10,098 nt of DNA from Alphaproteobacteria bacterium (GCA_006226265.1 SBHH01000147.1:1-10098), one strand, 5' to 3'; numbered from the stretch's first letter, positions 1-7,823 are shown. Made by a program: numbers and translations. The notes: generated by a model not told the origin, from the letters alone.

Positions 1-1
1 A

Positions 2-2086
2 ATGACTGCCATTACCGAATTTGTAAGCTACGAGGCAAGGGGAGACGTCGGCGTCATCACGGTCAACAATCCGCCGGTCAATGCCTTGAGCCAGGGGGTG
101 CGCGCCGGTATCCAGGGTGGCATTGCCGCCGCGGTTGCCGATGACAGCGTTTCCTCCATCGTGCTGGAATGTGCGGGGCGCACCTTCATCGCGGGTGCCG
201 ATATCACCGAGTTCGGCAAGCCGCCGAAGGAACCGGGCCTGCAGAGCGTCATCATGGAGATCGAGGGCGCGAGCAAGCCGGTCGTTGCCGCCATTCATGG
301 CACCGCGCTTGGCGGCGGGCTCGAAACCGCGCTCGGCTGTCACTATCGCGTTGCCAATGCGACCGCGAAGGTTGGCCTGCCGGAAGTGAAGCTTGGCATC
401 CTGCCGGGCGCAGGCGGCACGCAGCGTCTGCCGCGCGTTGTCGGCATTCCAAAAGCGCTTGAAATGATCACGTCGGGCAATCCGGTCGGCGCGAAGAAAG
501 CGCTTGAAATGGGCCTCGTCGATCAGATCGTTGATGGGGACCTCACCGAAGGCGCGATTGCCTTTGCGAGAAAGGTGGTTGCCGAGGGCCGTCCCCTCGT
601 GAAGATCAGTGCGCAGGATGACAAGCTTGCGGAGGCCAAAAAGAACCCTGCCATATTCGATGAGTTCCGAAAGAAAAACGCTCGGAAATTCCGGGGGTTC
701 GAAGCACCGGAAAACTGCATCAAGGCGGTTCAGGCCTCGACCGAGTTGCCGTTCGCGGAAGGTATCAAGCGCGAACGCGAGCTTTTCATGGAGCTGATGG
801 TTGGCGAACAGGCGAAAGCGCAGCAGTATTTCTTCTTCTCCGAACGGCTCGCCAACAAGATCCCCGATGTGCCGAAGGATACGCCGCTTATCGATATCAA
901 GACGGCGGGCATCGTTGGCGCGGGCACCATGGGCGGCGGGATCGCCATGAACTTCCTGCAGGCCGGTATTCCGGTGACGATTGTCGAAACCTCTCAGGAG
1001 GCGCTCGATCGCGGGCTTGAGATCATCAGGAAGAACTATGCGGCCACCGTTTCCAAAGGCCGCCTGACGCAAGACGCCATGGACAAATACATGTCGCTCC
1101 TGACCGGCAGCACCGCCATGGAAGATCTTAAAGACGTCGACATCGTGATCGAAGCCGTCTTCGAGAATATGGATGTGAAGAAGGAAGTCTTCGGCAAGCT
1201 TGACAAGATTTGTAAGCAGGGCGCCATCCTTGCGACCAATACCTCAACCCTCGATATCAACGAGATCGGCGAGGCGACGAGCCGTCCCGACTATGTCATC
1301 GGCCTGCATTTCTTCTCGCCTGCCAATGTCATGAAGCTGCTGGAGGAAGTCCGGACTGACAAGACCAACGCGAGCGTCATGGCGACCTGCATGGCCCTCG
1401 CCAAGAAGATCGGCAAGGTTCCGGCCATGGTTCGCGTCTGCGACGGCTTCGTCGGCAACCGCATCCTTGCAAAGCGCGGCGAACAGGCGAACAAGCTGAT
1501 CCTGGAAGGCGCGAAACTCGAAGATGTCGACCGCGTCCTCTATGACTTCGGTCTGCCGATGGGCCCCTTCGCCATGTCCGACCTTGCGGGCAATGACGTC
1601 GGCTGGCGCATCCGTCAGGGCAAGGGCATCACCAGCCCGGTTGCCGATGCGATCTGCGAGCTCGGCCGTTTCGGCCAGAAGACGGGCGATGGTTATTACC
1701 ATTACGAGCCCGGCAGCCGCACCCCGCAGCCCGACCCGATCGTCGAGGATATCATCGTGAAAGCGGCCCGCGATGCGGGGATCAACCGGCGCGAAGTGTC
1801 GGATGAGGAAATCCTGAAACGCTGCATCTATCCGATGATCAACGAGGCAGCCAAAATCCTGGAAGAAGGCATTGCGATGCGCGCGAGCGATATCGATGTC
1901 ATCTGGGTTTATGGCTATGGCTGGCCGATCTATCGGGGCGGTCCGATGCGCTATGCCGACCATATCGGCCTCAAGAACATCTACGATGATATGCTGAAGT
2001 TCAAGGCGGAGCATGGCGATGAATGGACGCCTGCGCCGCTTCTTGAAAAGCTGGCGAAGGAAGGCAAGGGGTTCAAGGACCTCTAA
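2..2086 (+). CDS. Bifunctional enoyl-CoA hydratase / 3-hydroxyacyl-CoA dehydrogenase (FadB/FadJ-type)
   Basis: This 694-residue fusion enzyme should catalyse two consecutive steps of fatty-acid beta-oxidation: hydration of trans-2-enoyl-CoA, then NAD-dependent oxidation of L-3-hydroxyacyl-CoA. Residues 1-190 are the crotonase domain, with the oxyanion-hole stretch HGTALGGGLE (99-108) and PEVKLGILPGAGGTQRL (127-143). E108 and E128 sit at the spacing of the two catalytic glutamates of enoyl-CoA hydratase. From about 300 comes the Rossmann fold, with GAGTMG at 306-311. The dehydrogenase dyad is H436 (HFFSP) and E448, followed by VRVCDGFVGNRIL (477-489) and the two C-terminal helical domains. The length and order fit FadB (729 aa), FadJ (714 aa) and the peroxisomal bifunctional enzyme; the sequence reads most like the last. 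The ATG begins at base 2, so its ribosome binding site lies outside the window, but the N-terminus matches the usual family start. No thiolase gene is adjacent here. FadB versus FadJ cannot be decided. Confidence 0.95.
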   Translation: MTAITEFVSYEARGDVGVITVNNPPVNALSQGVRAGIQGGIAAAVADDSVSSIVLECAGRTFIAGADITEFGKPPKEPGLQSVIMEIEGASKPVVAAIHGTALGGGLETALGCHYRVANATAKVGLPEVKLGILPGAGGTQRLPRVVGIPKALEMITSGNPVGAKKALEMGLVDQIVDGDLTEGAIAFARKVVAEGRPLVKISAQDDKLAEAKKNPAIFDEFRKKNARKFRGFEAPENCIKAVQASTELPFAEGIKRERELFMELMVGEQAKAQQYFFFSERLANKIPDVPKDTPLIDIKTAGIVGAGTMGGGIAMNFLQAGIPVTIVETSQEALDRGLEIIRKNYAATVSKGRLTQDAMDKYMSLLTGSTAMEDLKDVDIVIEAVFENMDVKKEVFGKLDKICKQGAILATNTSTLDINEIGEATSRPDYVIGLHFFSPANVMKLLEEVRTDKTNASVMATCMALAKKIGKVPAMVRVCDGFVGNRILAKRGEQANKLILEGAKLEDVDRVLYDFGLPMGPFAMSDLAGNDVGWRIRQGKGITSPVADAICELGRFGQKTGDGYYHYEPGSRTPQPDPIVEDIIVKAARDAGINRREVSDEEILKRCIYPMINEAAKILEEGIAMRASDIDVIWVYGYGWPIYRGGPMRYADHIGLKNIYDDMLKFKAEHGDEWTPAPLLEKLAKEGKGFKDL

Positions 2087-2113
2087 GTCAACCTGTCACA
2101 TCGCGTTAAGACG

Positions 2114-2139
2114 AAACCCCGCCCTAAACGGCGGGGTTT
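2114..2139. terminator. Bidirectional rho-independent terminator
   Basis: A perfect 10-bp stem (AAACCCCGCC at 2114-2123, GGCGGGGTTT at 2130-2139) encloses a 6-base loop. A T-run follows on the plus strand and the complementary A/T flank serves the minus strand. It starts 27 bases after the stop of the plus-strand hydratase/dehydrogenase gene. It also overlaps the end of the convergent MFS gene, whose TAG stop (2126-2124) lies in the loop. It therefore probably ends both transcripts. Confidence 0.88.
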
Positions 2140-3599
2140 TGCTTTATGCGCGACCGGAAGATCAGGAACAGGACAGGGAAAATTGCCAGTGAAAAGAAGA
2201 TGCAGGCGATGAAGAAGCAGTCCTGAAAAGTCTGAGTGAGGGCGGTCGTCATCTCGGCATCCGAAAGAATGCTCTGATGCGTCTGTTCCTTCATCAAAAG
2301 CTCGTAATGATGGGAATGGGCGGTGATGAGCAACGCCATCAGGTTCACCCCTGTCGTGCCGCCCAGCATCCGGCAGAAATTAAGCGCACCGGAGGCTTGC
2401 GGCACCTGTTCGGGGCGCATGCTCGACATGGCAAGCGTGTTGTTGGAGGGGAGGATAAGGCCGAGAGCGCCCCGGCTTACCATCAGCCAGCCTGCGATAA
2501 ACCAGAAGCCGCTCAAGGCCGTCACATTGCTGATCATATAGGAGGAAACTGTGAAGATAAGTGCACCCGCGAGCAGAAGGCGCTGCGGCGGCATTCGGTC
2601 AACAAGCCGCCCCGCAATGGGGGAGATAAAAGCGAGCGTGAGGCCGCCCGGCAGCAGCATCAGTCCCGCATGGGTCGCAGAGCTTAACTGCACCGTGCGG
2701 GTGAAGAGCGGGATCATGTAGATGCTGGAAAACATACCCGCACTTACAATGGTCGCGATGAGGACGGTCGCCGTAAATTCCGGATTCCGGAACATATCGA
2801 GGCGCAGGAGCGGGGAAGCCGAACCTCGTTCCCGCAGAATAAAAAGCGTGAAGGAGAGAAAGGCGATGGCAAGGAACGTCATCACCAGCGGATCGGTAAA
2901 GCCGTGGAACTGGCTTTTCGAGAGGCCGGTCAGGAAGCTTGAAACCATCACCGCGACGATGAAGAAGCTGATGTAGTTGAAGCGGCTCCGCCCTTCTTCC
3001 TCGCGCGTATCGGGGAGGAAAATCCAACCGAGCACGCCTGCGCATAACGAAAGCGGCAGGGCCGCCGTGAAGGTATAATGCCAGTCGAGATTATCAGTGA
3101 TAATGCCGCCGATGGTCGGCCCGACGGCAGGCCCGAAGACGGTCACCATGCTGAAAGTGCCAAGGGCGGTGCCCCGCTTGTTGGCCGGAAAAAGCCGGAA
3201 GACAAGCGCCATGGTAAGCGGCTGCAAAATCCCGGCGCCGGAGCCTTGCAGCACGCGGGCAAAGACCAGCAGGCCGAAATCCGGCGCGAACTGCCCGATC
3301 ATGCAGCCGCTGAAAAAAAGGCTCGTCGCCAGCATGAAGGCAGGCCGCGCGCCATAATTATGCATCAGCCAGGCGGAAGAAAGCATGCAGACGGTCGAGG
3401 CACTCAAATAGGCGGTCGACATCCATTGCACGGAGCCCTGCGTGATATGATAGCTCGCCATGATATTGGTGAGCGCGACATTCACCATGGTCGAGGAAAA
3501 AATGCTGGCCAGCAGGCCGGTGATAATGGCAAATACGGCAAACCATTTATAGGCGCCGCCATATTTCCGTTCGAGATATCGGTTGCGGACGGTCGTCAT
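2124..3599 (-). CDS. DHA2-family MFS drug/proton antiporter (EmrB/QacA type)
   Basis: This 491-residue inner-membrane protein has about 14 hydrophobic segments, starting with WFAVFAIITGLLASIF near residue 19. That count is the hallmark of the DHA2 (EmrB/QacA) branch of the major facilitator superfamily, which exports drugs or other amphipathic compounds by proton antiport. ARVLQGSGAGILQPLTMA has the fourth-helix signature and GPAVGPTIGG is the antiporter motif C of helix 5. The start is forced: an in-frame stop lies three codons upstream and the next Met is at residue 38. The gene begins 9 bases after the CoA-transferase stop, so both are probably on one transcript. The nearest Shine-Dalgarno-like sequence (GAGGAG) lies 16 bases upstream inside the preceding gene, which suggests translational coupling. 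No EmrA-type membrane-fusion partner is adjacent. The substrate is unknown; the neighbouring CoA-transferase hints at an organic acid or similar compound, but that is inference. Confidence 0.9.
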   Translation of the reverse strand: MTTVRNRYLERKYGGAYKWFAVFAIITGLLASIFSSTMVNVALTNIMASYHITQGSVQWMSTAYLSASTVCMLSSAWLMHNYGARPAFMLATSLFFSGCMIGQFAPDFGLLVFARVLQGSGAGILQPLTMALVFRLFPANKRGTALGTFSMVTVFGPAVGPTIGGIITDNLDWHYTFTAALPLSLCAGVLGWIFLPDTREEEGRSRFNYISFFIVAVMVSSFLTGLSKSQFHGFTDPLVMTFLAIAFLSFTLFILRERGSASPLLRLDMFRNPEFTATVLIATIVSAGMFSSIYMIPLFTRTVQLSSATHAGLMLLPGGLTLAFISPIAGRLVDRMPPQRLLLAGALIFTVSSYMISNVTALSGFWFIAGWLMVSRGALGLILPSNNTLAMSSMRPEQVPQASGALNFCRMLGGTTGVNLMALLITAHSHHYELLMKEQTHQSILSDAEMTTALTQTFQDCFFIACIFFSLAIFPVLFLIFRSRIKQNPAV

Positions 3600-3622
3600 G
3601 CGAGGGGGTTAAAACTCCTCGC
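3600..3622 (-). promoter_or_regulatory. Stem-loop at the CoA-transferase/MFS junction
   Basis: GCGAGG (3600-3605) pairs with CCTCGC (3617-3622). A G-U and a G-C pair extend the stem, and the 7-base loop holds the upstream gene's TAA stop. On the minus-strand mRNA the GAGGAG that could serve as ribosome binding site for the MFS gene is in the 5' arm, and the 3' arm ends directly at the MFS ATG. A ribosome finishing the CoA-transferase would melt this structure, so it may couple translation of the two genes. The regulatory role is inferred from position only. Confidence 0.45.
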
Positions 3623-4727
3623 GGATCTTGGCGTTATGCGCGCCAAGCGCCGGGATCGGACCATATTCAGGCAACGGCCCATCGAACCTGATAGGAGAGG
3701 CCACCATCTTAACTTCGCCCGCCTCGCTCGTAGCCGTCAGGCGTTCCAACTGCGGATGGGTGGAAAGATCGGCAACGCTGTTGAGCGATCCGAAGGCAAT
3801 GCGCGCCTCCATTAGTCGCGCGGCCATTTCCTCGCGCGGGAAAGAGGAGAAAGCGCCGCCCACTTCCTTGTTAAGCTCCGGCCGGTTGGCGACGCGAAGC
3901 TCGTTGGTTTTAAAGCGCGGATCCTCGACCAGATCGGGCCGGCCCAACGCGATATCGCAAAGGTTCTTCCATTCCCGCTGGTTTTGGATGGAAATGACGA
4001 TGGGTCCGCCTTCCTTCGTCTCATAGGCTTCATAGGGCGCGATGGAGGGATGGCTGAGCCCGCCGCGTCCCGGTGCCTTACCGCCATATTCCTGATGGAG
4101 GAGGGGAACCGTCATCCAGTCGGCCATGCCAGCAAAGAGCGTCGACTTGACGGCGCGGCCCTTGCCGGTCCGCTCCCGCTCGTACAATGCCTCCAGAACC
4201 GCGACAAGGCCATGCATGCCCGCCGCCACATCGCAGACCGATACGCCAACGCGGCCGGGTTCCGCCGGCGATCCGGTGACGGAGGCAAGCCCCGTTTCCG
4301 CCTGTACCAGCATGTCATAGGCCTTCATCTTGGCGTAAGGCCCATCCTCTCCATATCCTGAGATATCGACGGTGATGAGTTTCGGATGGAGGCTGCGCAA
4401 TTCGTCGCTCCCCAGGCCATAGCGGGTCGTGACGCCGGGCGCGAGGTTCTGGATAAAGACATCCGCCTTCGCGATCATGCGTTTCAGAAGCGCGAGATCC
4501 TCCGCATCCTTGATATCGATCTGCACCGATTCCTTGCCCCGGTTCAGCCAGACGAAATAGGCGCTTTCACCGTTGACCACGCTGTCGTAATTCCGGGCGA
4601 AATCGCCTTCGGGCCGTTCCACCTTGATCACGCGCGCGCCCGCATCGGCGAGGCGGCAGGAAAGATAGGGGGCGGCGACCGCCTGTTCGAGAGAGATAAC
4701 GAGAATGCCGTCGAGTGGGCCAGACAT
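3609..4727 (-). CDS. Family III (CaiB/BaiF) CoA-transferase
   Basis: The 372-residue protein belongs to the formyl-CoA/carnitine/bile-acid CoA-transferase family, which moves CoA between carboxylic acids through an aspartyl anhydride at a conserved Asp. The N-terminal block LDGILVISLEQAVAAPYLSCRLADAGARVIKVERPEGDFAR is the family's Rossmann-like signature. ISGYGEDGPY and YDMLVQAETGL follow, and D166 in VSVCDVAAGMHG aligns with the catalytic Asp (Asp169 of formyl-CoA transferase); ERERTGKGR is also typical. The length is close to the family norm of about 400. I start at the ATG at 4727, which has a GAAGAA-type purine run just upstream and the expected MSGPLDG N-terminus. A TTG at 4754 would add nine unconserved residues. 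The gene lies 91 bases after the glycosylase-like gene and 9 bases before the MFS gene. The acid substrate cannot be read from the sequence. Confidence 0.92.
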   Translation of the reverse strand: MSGPLDGILVISLEQAVAAPYLSCRLADAGARVIKVERPEGDFARNYDSVVNGESAYFVWLNRGKESVQIDIKDAEDLALLKRMIAKADVFIQNLAPGVTTRYGLGSDELRSLHPKLITVDISGYGEDGPYAKMKAYDMLVQAETGLASVTGSPAEPGRVGVSVCDVAAGMHGLVAVLEALYERERTGKGRAVKSTLFAGMADWMTVPLLHQEYGGKAPGRGGLSHPSIAPYEAYETKEGGPIVISIQNQREWKNLCDIALGRPDLVEDPRFKTNELRVANRPELNKEVGGAFSSFPREEMAARLMEARIAFGSLNSVADLSTHPQLERLTATSEAGEVKMVASPIRFDGPLPEYGPIPALGAHNAKIREEF

Positions 4728-4745
4728 GATTTTCTTCTTTATATT

Positions 4746-4788
4746 TCCGATCAAAGGTGAGGCATCCTATCTATGCCCTCTGATCGGA
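4746..4788. repeat. Perfect inverted repeat upstream of the CoA-transferase gene
   Basis: TCCGATCA (4746-4753) is repeated in inverted form as TGATCGGA (4781-4788). Between them a second, nested stem can form from GAGGCAT (4759-4765) and ATGCCCTC (4773-4780, one bulged C). The whole structure lies 19 bases before the CoA-transferase ATG, and no T-run follows on either strand, so an intrinsic terminator is unlikely. It could be a two-site operator or a structured 5' leader. A weak minus-strand promoter-like pair (TTGATT at about 4798-4793 and CATAGA 17 bases on) overlaps it, but that match is poor. Confidence 0.4.
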
Positions 4789-4818
4789 GATTAATCAATA
4801 GGTCGAACGTCCGGGGAA

Positions 4819-5484
4819 TCAGTTCCAGATAGCAAGAATTCGGCTTAGATGCGCATGAGGAAGGCCGGTTTCCTCATGCCAGGCATTGAACGCCGCCTCA
4901 ACCGTCGCGCGGTCTTTCTTCGAGGTAAGCTTGCCGCTTGCGACATCGAGCTTGTTCAGAGCCTCCACCACGTCATTGGTGAGAATGAAACCGTCCTTCC
5001 CCATCAGGCGGAGGAAATAGGGGCCGGAATTCCCACCGAGCTGCTTGAAGCGCGCCTTCAAATCATCCCAGAGGCCGGTAATCTTTGCAACCGGCCAGTT
5101 CGCGATATAGTCCCCGAAGGCGCCATGTTCCTTCTCGATCTCCACCATCGCGAGGGCGTTATGGTGCGTCGCGCGGATCTTGCCGAGATGGCGGATGATG
5201 TCCGTATTCTGCATCAGGCCTTCGATCTCATCCTCGGACATAAAGGCGACACGTGACGGATTGAAGCCATGAAACGCGGTCTCAAAGGCAGGCCATTTGC
5301 CGCGCACCATTTTCTGGTTAATCCCCGCCGAGAAGATGCGAAAGGACATGTTCGAGAAATATTCAGACGCCGAGATCTTGCGAAGCTCTGCCTCGTTTTT
5401 CAAGTCGGGCATCCGGGCCATGAGCGCCGCATCTCCTCCCGTCTTTTTCGCGGCGCTTTCGCGGATCTCCTTGAATGAGACCAT
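4819..5484 (-). CDS. Divergent DNA-3-methyladenine glycosylase I (Tag)-like protein
   Basis: This 221-residue protein resembles the Tag / COG2818 helix-hairpin-helix glycosylases, which excise 3-methyladenine from alkylated DNA. The match lies in the core: FSNMSFRIFSAGINQKMV (43-60), then FNPSRVAFMSEDEIEGLMQ (74-92) and IIRHLGKIRATHHNA (96-110), which correspond to E. coli FDPVKVAAMQEEDVERLV and IIRHRGKIQA. Aligned without gaps, the E. coli active-site Glu38 is replaced by R49 and Trp46 by Q57. The protein has no cysteine at all, so the zinc-binding 'snap' of Tag is missing. It is about 35 residues longer than Tag, with a changed C-terminus (AAFNAWHEETGLPHAHLSRIL). The ATG is preceded by AGGAAA at good spacing. 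It lies 75 bases downstream of recQ, consistent with a DNA-repair pair. Fold assignment is fairly safe; 3-methyladenine activity is doubtful. Confidence 0.75.
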   Translation of the reverse strand: MVSFKEIRESAAKKTGGDAALMARMPDLKNEAELRKISASEYFSNMSFRIFSAGINQKMVRGKWPAFETAFHGFNPSRVAFMSEDEIEGLMQNTDIIRHLGKIRATHHNALAMVEIEKEHGAFGDYIANWPVAKITGLWDDLKARFKQLGGNSGPYFLRLMGKDGFILTNDVVEALNKLDVASGKLTSKKDRATVEAAFNAWHEETGLPHAHLSRILAIWN

Positions 5485-5559
5485 GGGATTTCCTTTTTTA
5501 TCTGTGAGATGTCCAAGCTATCCGCGTTGTAGCATTTTGGAAAGAGGGAATTGCGGATG

Positions 5560-7371
5560 TCAGGCGGGGGCATCCTGTTCCTCGATTGCCTTGACGAACT
5601 CGGGGCCGTATTTCTCGCGTTTGGCCGCGCCGACGCCCTGCAATTCTCCAAAGGCTGACAGCGTGGTCGGCTTCAGATGCGCCATCTCGATCAGGGTCTT
5701 GTCGTGGAAAATGACATAGGGCGGGACATTCTGCGCTTTCGCGAGCGCCATGCGGATCGTTTTCAGAAAATTGAAAAGGGCCTCTTCCTCCTTGCTCGCA
5801 AAGGAGCGTGTCTGCGCGGAGCGGGAAGAAGATTTCGCGCCCTTCACAATCGCACGCTTCAACTCGATTGTCTCGTCGCCCTTCAGGATACCCCGGCAGG
5901 CTTCATTGAGCGAAAGGGAGCCATATCCCTCCATATCCACATTGACGAGGCCGAGCGCCAGCATCTGACGGAGGATCGACTGCCATTCGGCGCGGTTTAA
6001 AGCCTTACCCATGCCATAGACTTTCAGGCCGTCATGACCGAAGCTTTTGATCTTGTCCGTCGCCCCGCCCATCAGGATATCGACAATATGGCCCGCGCCA
6101 AATCGCTCCCCGCTCCGGTATATGGCGGAGAGGGCCATCTGCACCGCCTCCGTCGCATCGAACATCGCGGGCGGCGTCAGGCAGTTATCACAATTGCCGC
6201 AAGCTTCGGGCGGTGTCTCGCCAAAATACTTGAGAATGAGGTGACGGCGGCAAAGGGCGCTTTCACAAAACTGCAAAAAGGCTTCAAGCTTGCCCCGGTC
6301 GAGCCGCTGCTGCTGCAACGTCTTGTCCGGGTTCTGCATCAGCATTTTAAGCTTCGCCACATCCTGCATGCCGAAGGCCATCCAGGCGGTCGCGGGCAGG
6401 CCGTCGCGGCCCGCGCGGCCCGTTTCCTGATAATAGGCTTCCATGTTTTTTGGCAGATCAAGATGGGCCACGAAACGCACATCCGGCTTGTCGATCCCCA
6501 TGCCAAAGGCGATGGTCGCGACGATGATGACGCCTTCCTCCTTCAAGAACCGGGACTGCGTTTCCTGGCGGACATGCGCATCGAGGCCCGCATGATAGGG
6601 AAGGGCGGTCCGGCCCGTCTCGGCTAGTTTTTCAGCGATCTGCTCGACCCGTTTTCGTGACATGCAATAGACGATGCCGGCATCTTCCGCATGCTCCGCC
6701 TCGATAAAGGCGCGAAGCTGGTTGAAGCCGCCGGTCTTGGGCGTCAGGCGATACTGGATATTTGGGCGATCAAAGCCGCTCCGATATATTTCACCGAAGG
6801 ACAGGCCGAGCCGTTCGATGATGTCCTTCTCGGTCGGTGCATCGGCGGTCGCGGTAAGGGCGAGGCGAGGCACGTTCGGAAAGCGTTCCGTCAGCACCGA
6901 AAGCTTTAGATATTCCGGGCGGAAATCATGCCCCCATTGGGAAACGCAATGCGCCTCGTCAATCGCGAAAAGGGAAATCGTGAGCCGGTCCAGAAGATCG
7001 AGGAAGCCGTTCGCAAACAGCCGCTCCGGCGCGATATAGAGAAGCTTGATCTCGCCCCGCATAAGCGCGGCTTTGATACGGTCCTGTTCCTCAAAACTAT
7101 GGGCGGAGTTGAGGGCCGCCGCGCCGACGCCAAGCTGCTGCAACGTCTCCACCTGGTTCTGCATGAGAGCGATAAGGGGTGAGATGACAACCGTCACCCC
7201 CTCCATGCAGAGCGCCGGGATCTGGTAGCAGAGCGATTTGCCGCCGCCCGTCGGCATCAGGACAAGCGCATCCCGTTTTGAGAGGACATGGTCGATGATC
7301 GCAGCCTGCTGCCCGCGAAAGGCGGGGTAGCCGAACACATCGGTGAGGACATCTGAAGGATTACGCAACAT
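5560..7371 (-). CDS. recQ: ATP-dependent DNA helicase RecQ
   Basis: This 603-residue protein is a 3'-5' DNA helicase that acts in recombinational repair and at stalled forks, and is close in length to E. coli RecQ (609 aa). The Walker A motif is MPTGGGKS (39-46), the Walker B is DEAH (138-141) and the RecQ-specific aromatic-rich loop is SQWGHDF (144-150). TATA lies at 173-176 and motif VI is [10 protein letters not shown] (315-324). The zinc-binding cysteines C374, C391, C394 and C397 have exactly the E. coli spacing. A winged-helix region follows at about 405-500 and an HRDC domain at about 525-600. The ATG abuts GGAAGG with no room for a normal Shine-Dalgarno spacer, and a promoter-like -10 element ends only six bases upstream, so the message may be leaderless. 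A TTG at codon 2 is the only close alternative. The glycosylase-like gene follows on the same strand. Confidence 0.97.
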   Translation of the reverse strand: MLRNPSDVLTDVFGYPAFRGQQAAIIDHVLSKRDALVLMPTGGGKSLCYQIPALCMEGVTVVISPLIALMQNQVETLQQLGVGAAALNSAHSFEEQDRIKAALMRGEIKLLYIAPERLFANGFLDLLDRLTISLFAIDEAHCVSQWGHDFRPEYLKLSVLTERFPNVPRLALTATADAPTEKDIIERLGLSFGEIYRSGFDRPNIQYRLTPKTGGFNQLRAFIEAEHAEDAGIVYCMSRKRVEQIAEKLAETGRTALPYHAGLDAHVRQETQSRFLKEEGVIIVATIAFGMGIDKPDVRFVAHLDLPKNMEAYYQETGRAGRDGLPATAWMAFGMQDVAKLKMLMQNPDKTLQQQRLDRGKLEAFLQFCESALCRRHLILKYFGETPPEACGNCDNCLTPPAMFDATEAVQMALSAIYRSGERFGAGHIVDILMGGATDKIKSFGHDGLKVYGMGKALNRAEWQSILRQMLALGLVNVDMEGYGSLSLNEACRGILKGDETIELKRAIVKGAKSSSRSAQTRSFASKEEEALFNFLKTIRMALAKAQNVPPYVIFHDKTLIEMAHLKPTTLSAFGELQGVGAAKREKYGPEFVKAIEEQDAPA

Positions 7372-7377
7372 CCTTCC

Positions 7378-7405
7378 GTTATACAGAACTCCCGGCGCCG
7401 ATCAA
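7378..7405 (-). promoter_or_regulatory. recQ: Candidate sigma-70 promoter for recQ (leaderless layout)
   Basis: On the minus strand TTGATC (7405-7400) and TATAAC (7383-7378) are separated by 16 bases, matching the -35 and -10 consensus at 4 and 5 of 6 positions. The -10 element ends six bases before the recQ ATG. Transcription would then start at or within a base or two of the A of the start codon, giving a leaderless message. This is consensus matching by eye with no experimental support. Confidence 0.5.
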
Positions 7406-7407
7406 TC

Positions 7408-7437
7408 GATATTGCCACCATATTTAGGGGGAATATC
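7408..7437. repeat. Imperfect inverted repeat between the OrfA-like gene and recQ
   Basis: GATATT (7408-7413) pairs with AATATC (7432-7437), with two further C-G pairs after a mismatch. The repeat overlaps the stop codon of the OrfA-like gene and lies just upstream of the predicted recQ -35 element. It could be a weak transcript end, an operator, or chance in a locally AT-rich stretch. Confidence 0.25.
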
Positions 7438-7726
7438 AATCCCGACCACCGGATTTAGGCCAGCCATATTCTTTCAGCTTTTCCTTCAGGGCCTGGATTT
7501 CAAGGGCGGCCTCGGCCAGCAGGTGCTTGAGCCGGGCATTTTCCTCATCGACCTGCTTCAGGCGGCGGATTTCCTTATCGCCGCTCGCTTTCGCGCGCTT
7601 GCGCCAGCGATAAAGGGTGGCGCGGGAAATGCCGTGCTTTCTGGTCACCTCCTCGACACTGAGGCCGTCCGACAATTCCTGAAGGATCATGGCGATTTCC
7701 CCGGGGCTATGCTGTTTGCGTTCCAT
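7436..7726 (-). CDS. Orphan IS3-family OrfA-type transposase HTH protein
   Basis: The 96-residue protein has the layout of OrfA from IS3-family insertion sequences. A helix-turn-helix (SVEEVTRKHGISRATLYRWR, 23-42) is followed by a leucine-zipper-like coiled coil (about 52-88) rich in E, K and L with the typical EENARLKHLLAEAALEIQALK. OrfA alone binds DNA and needs OrfB, carrying the DDE integrase domain, to transpose; OrfB is normally made by a -1 frameshift near the OrfA end. Here there is no OrfB: 64 bases separate the stop from recQ, no A6G-type slippery run is seen, and no terminal inverted repeats are evident. The ATG follows AAGGA at about 11 bases. It may be a relic of an element or a retained DNA-binding protein. 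It sits between recQ and the R-body genes, all on the same strand. Confidence 0.8.
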   Translation of the reverse strand: MERKQHSPGEIAMILQELSDGLSVEEVTRKHGISRATLYRWRKRAKASGDKEIRRLKQVDEENARLKHLLAEAALEIQALKEKLKEYGWPKSGGRD

Positions 7727-7787
7727 GAGACTGAACGTCCTTCGTTAGTCGGTTGCACTATGCCCATCACACCCCGTCTCTTGCGTC

Positions 7788-7823
7788 AAAAAACAACAGG
7801 CCGGAAACGCGTGCGGTTTGCCT
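7788..7823 (-). terminator. Possible terminator after the last reb gene
   Basis: On the minus strand, shortly after the last RebB-like stop, GGCAAAC can pair with GTTTCC (one bulged C, loop of seven). A run of six T (7793-7788) follows, but it lies about nine bases past the stem. The position suits the end of the R-body transcript; the hairpin is weak and the spacing poor. Confidence 0.3.

Noticed and set aside
1244..2014. A 256-residue open frame on the minus strand inside the hydratase/dehydrogenase gene
   Set aside because: It is fully antisense to a well-conserved enzyme, has no family motif, and such frames are expected opposite GC-rich coding sequence.
3078..3815. A 245-residue plus-strand open frame across the MFS and CoA-transferase genes
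   Set aside because: It is antisense to two clear genes, of low-complexity Arg/Gly/His-rich composition and without recognisable domains.
5485..5559. A promoter for the glycosylase-like gene
   Set aside because: Only weak pairs such as TTTCCA-17-TAGCTT are present, which is too poor to claim; read-through from recQ is at least as likely.
6034..6627. A 197-residue plus-strand open frame inside recQ
   Set aside because: It is a shadow of recQ with no motif and no sensible start context.
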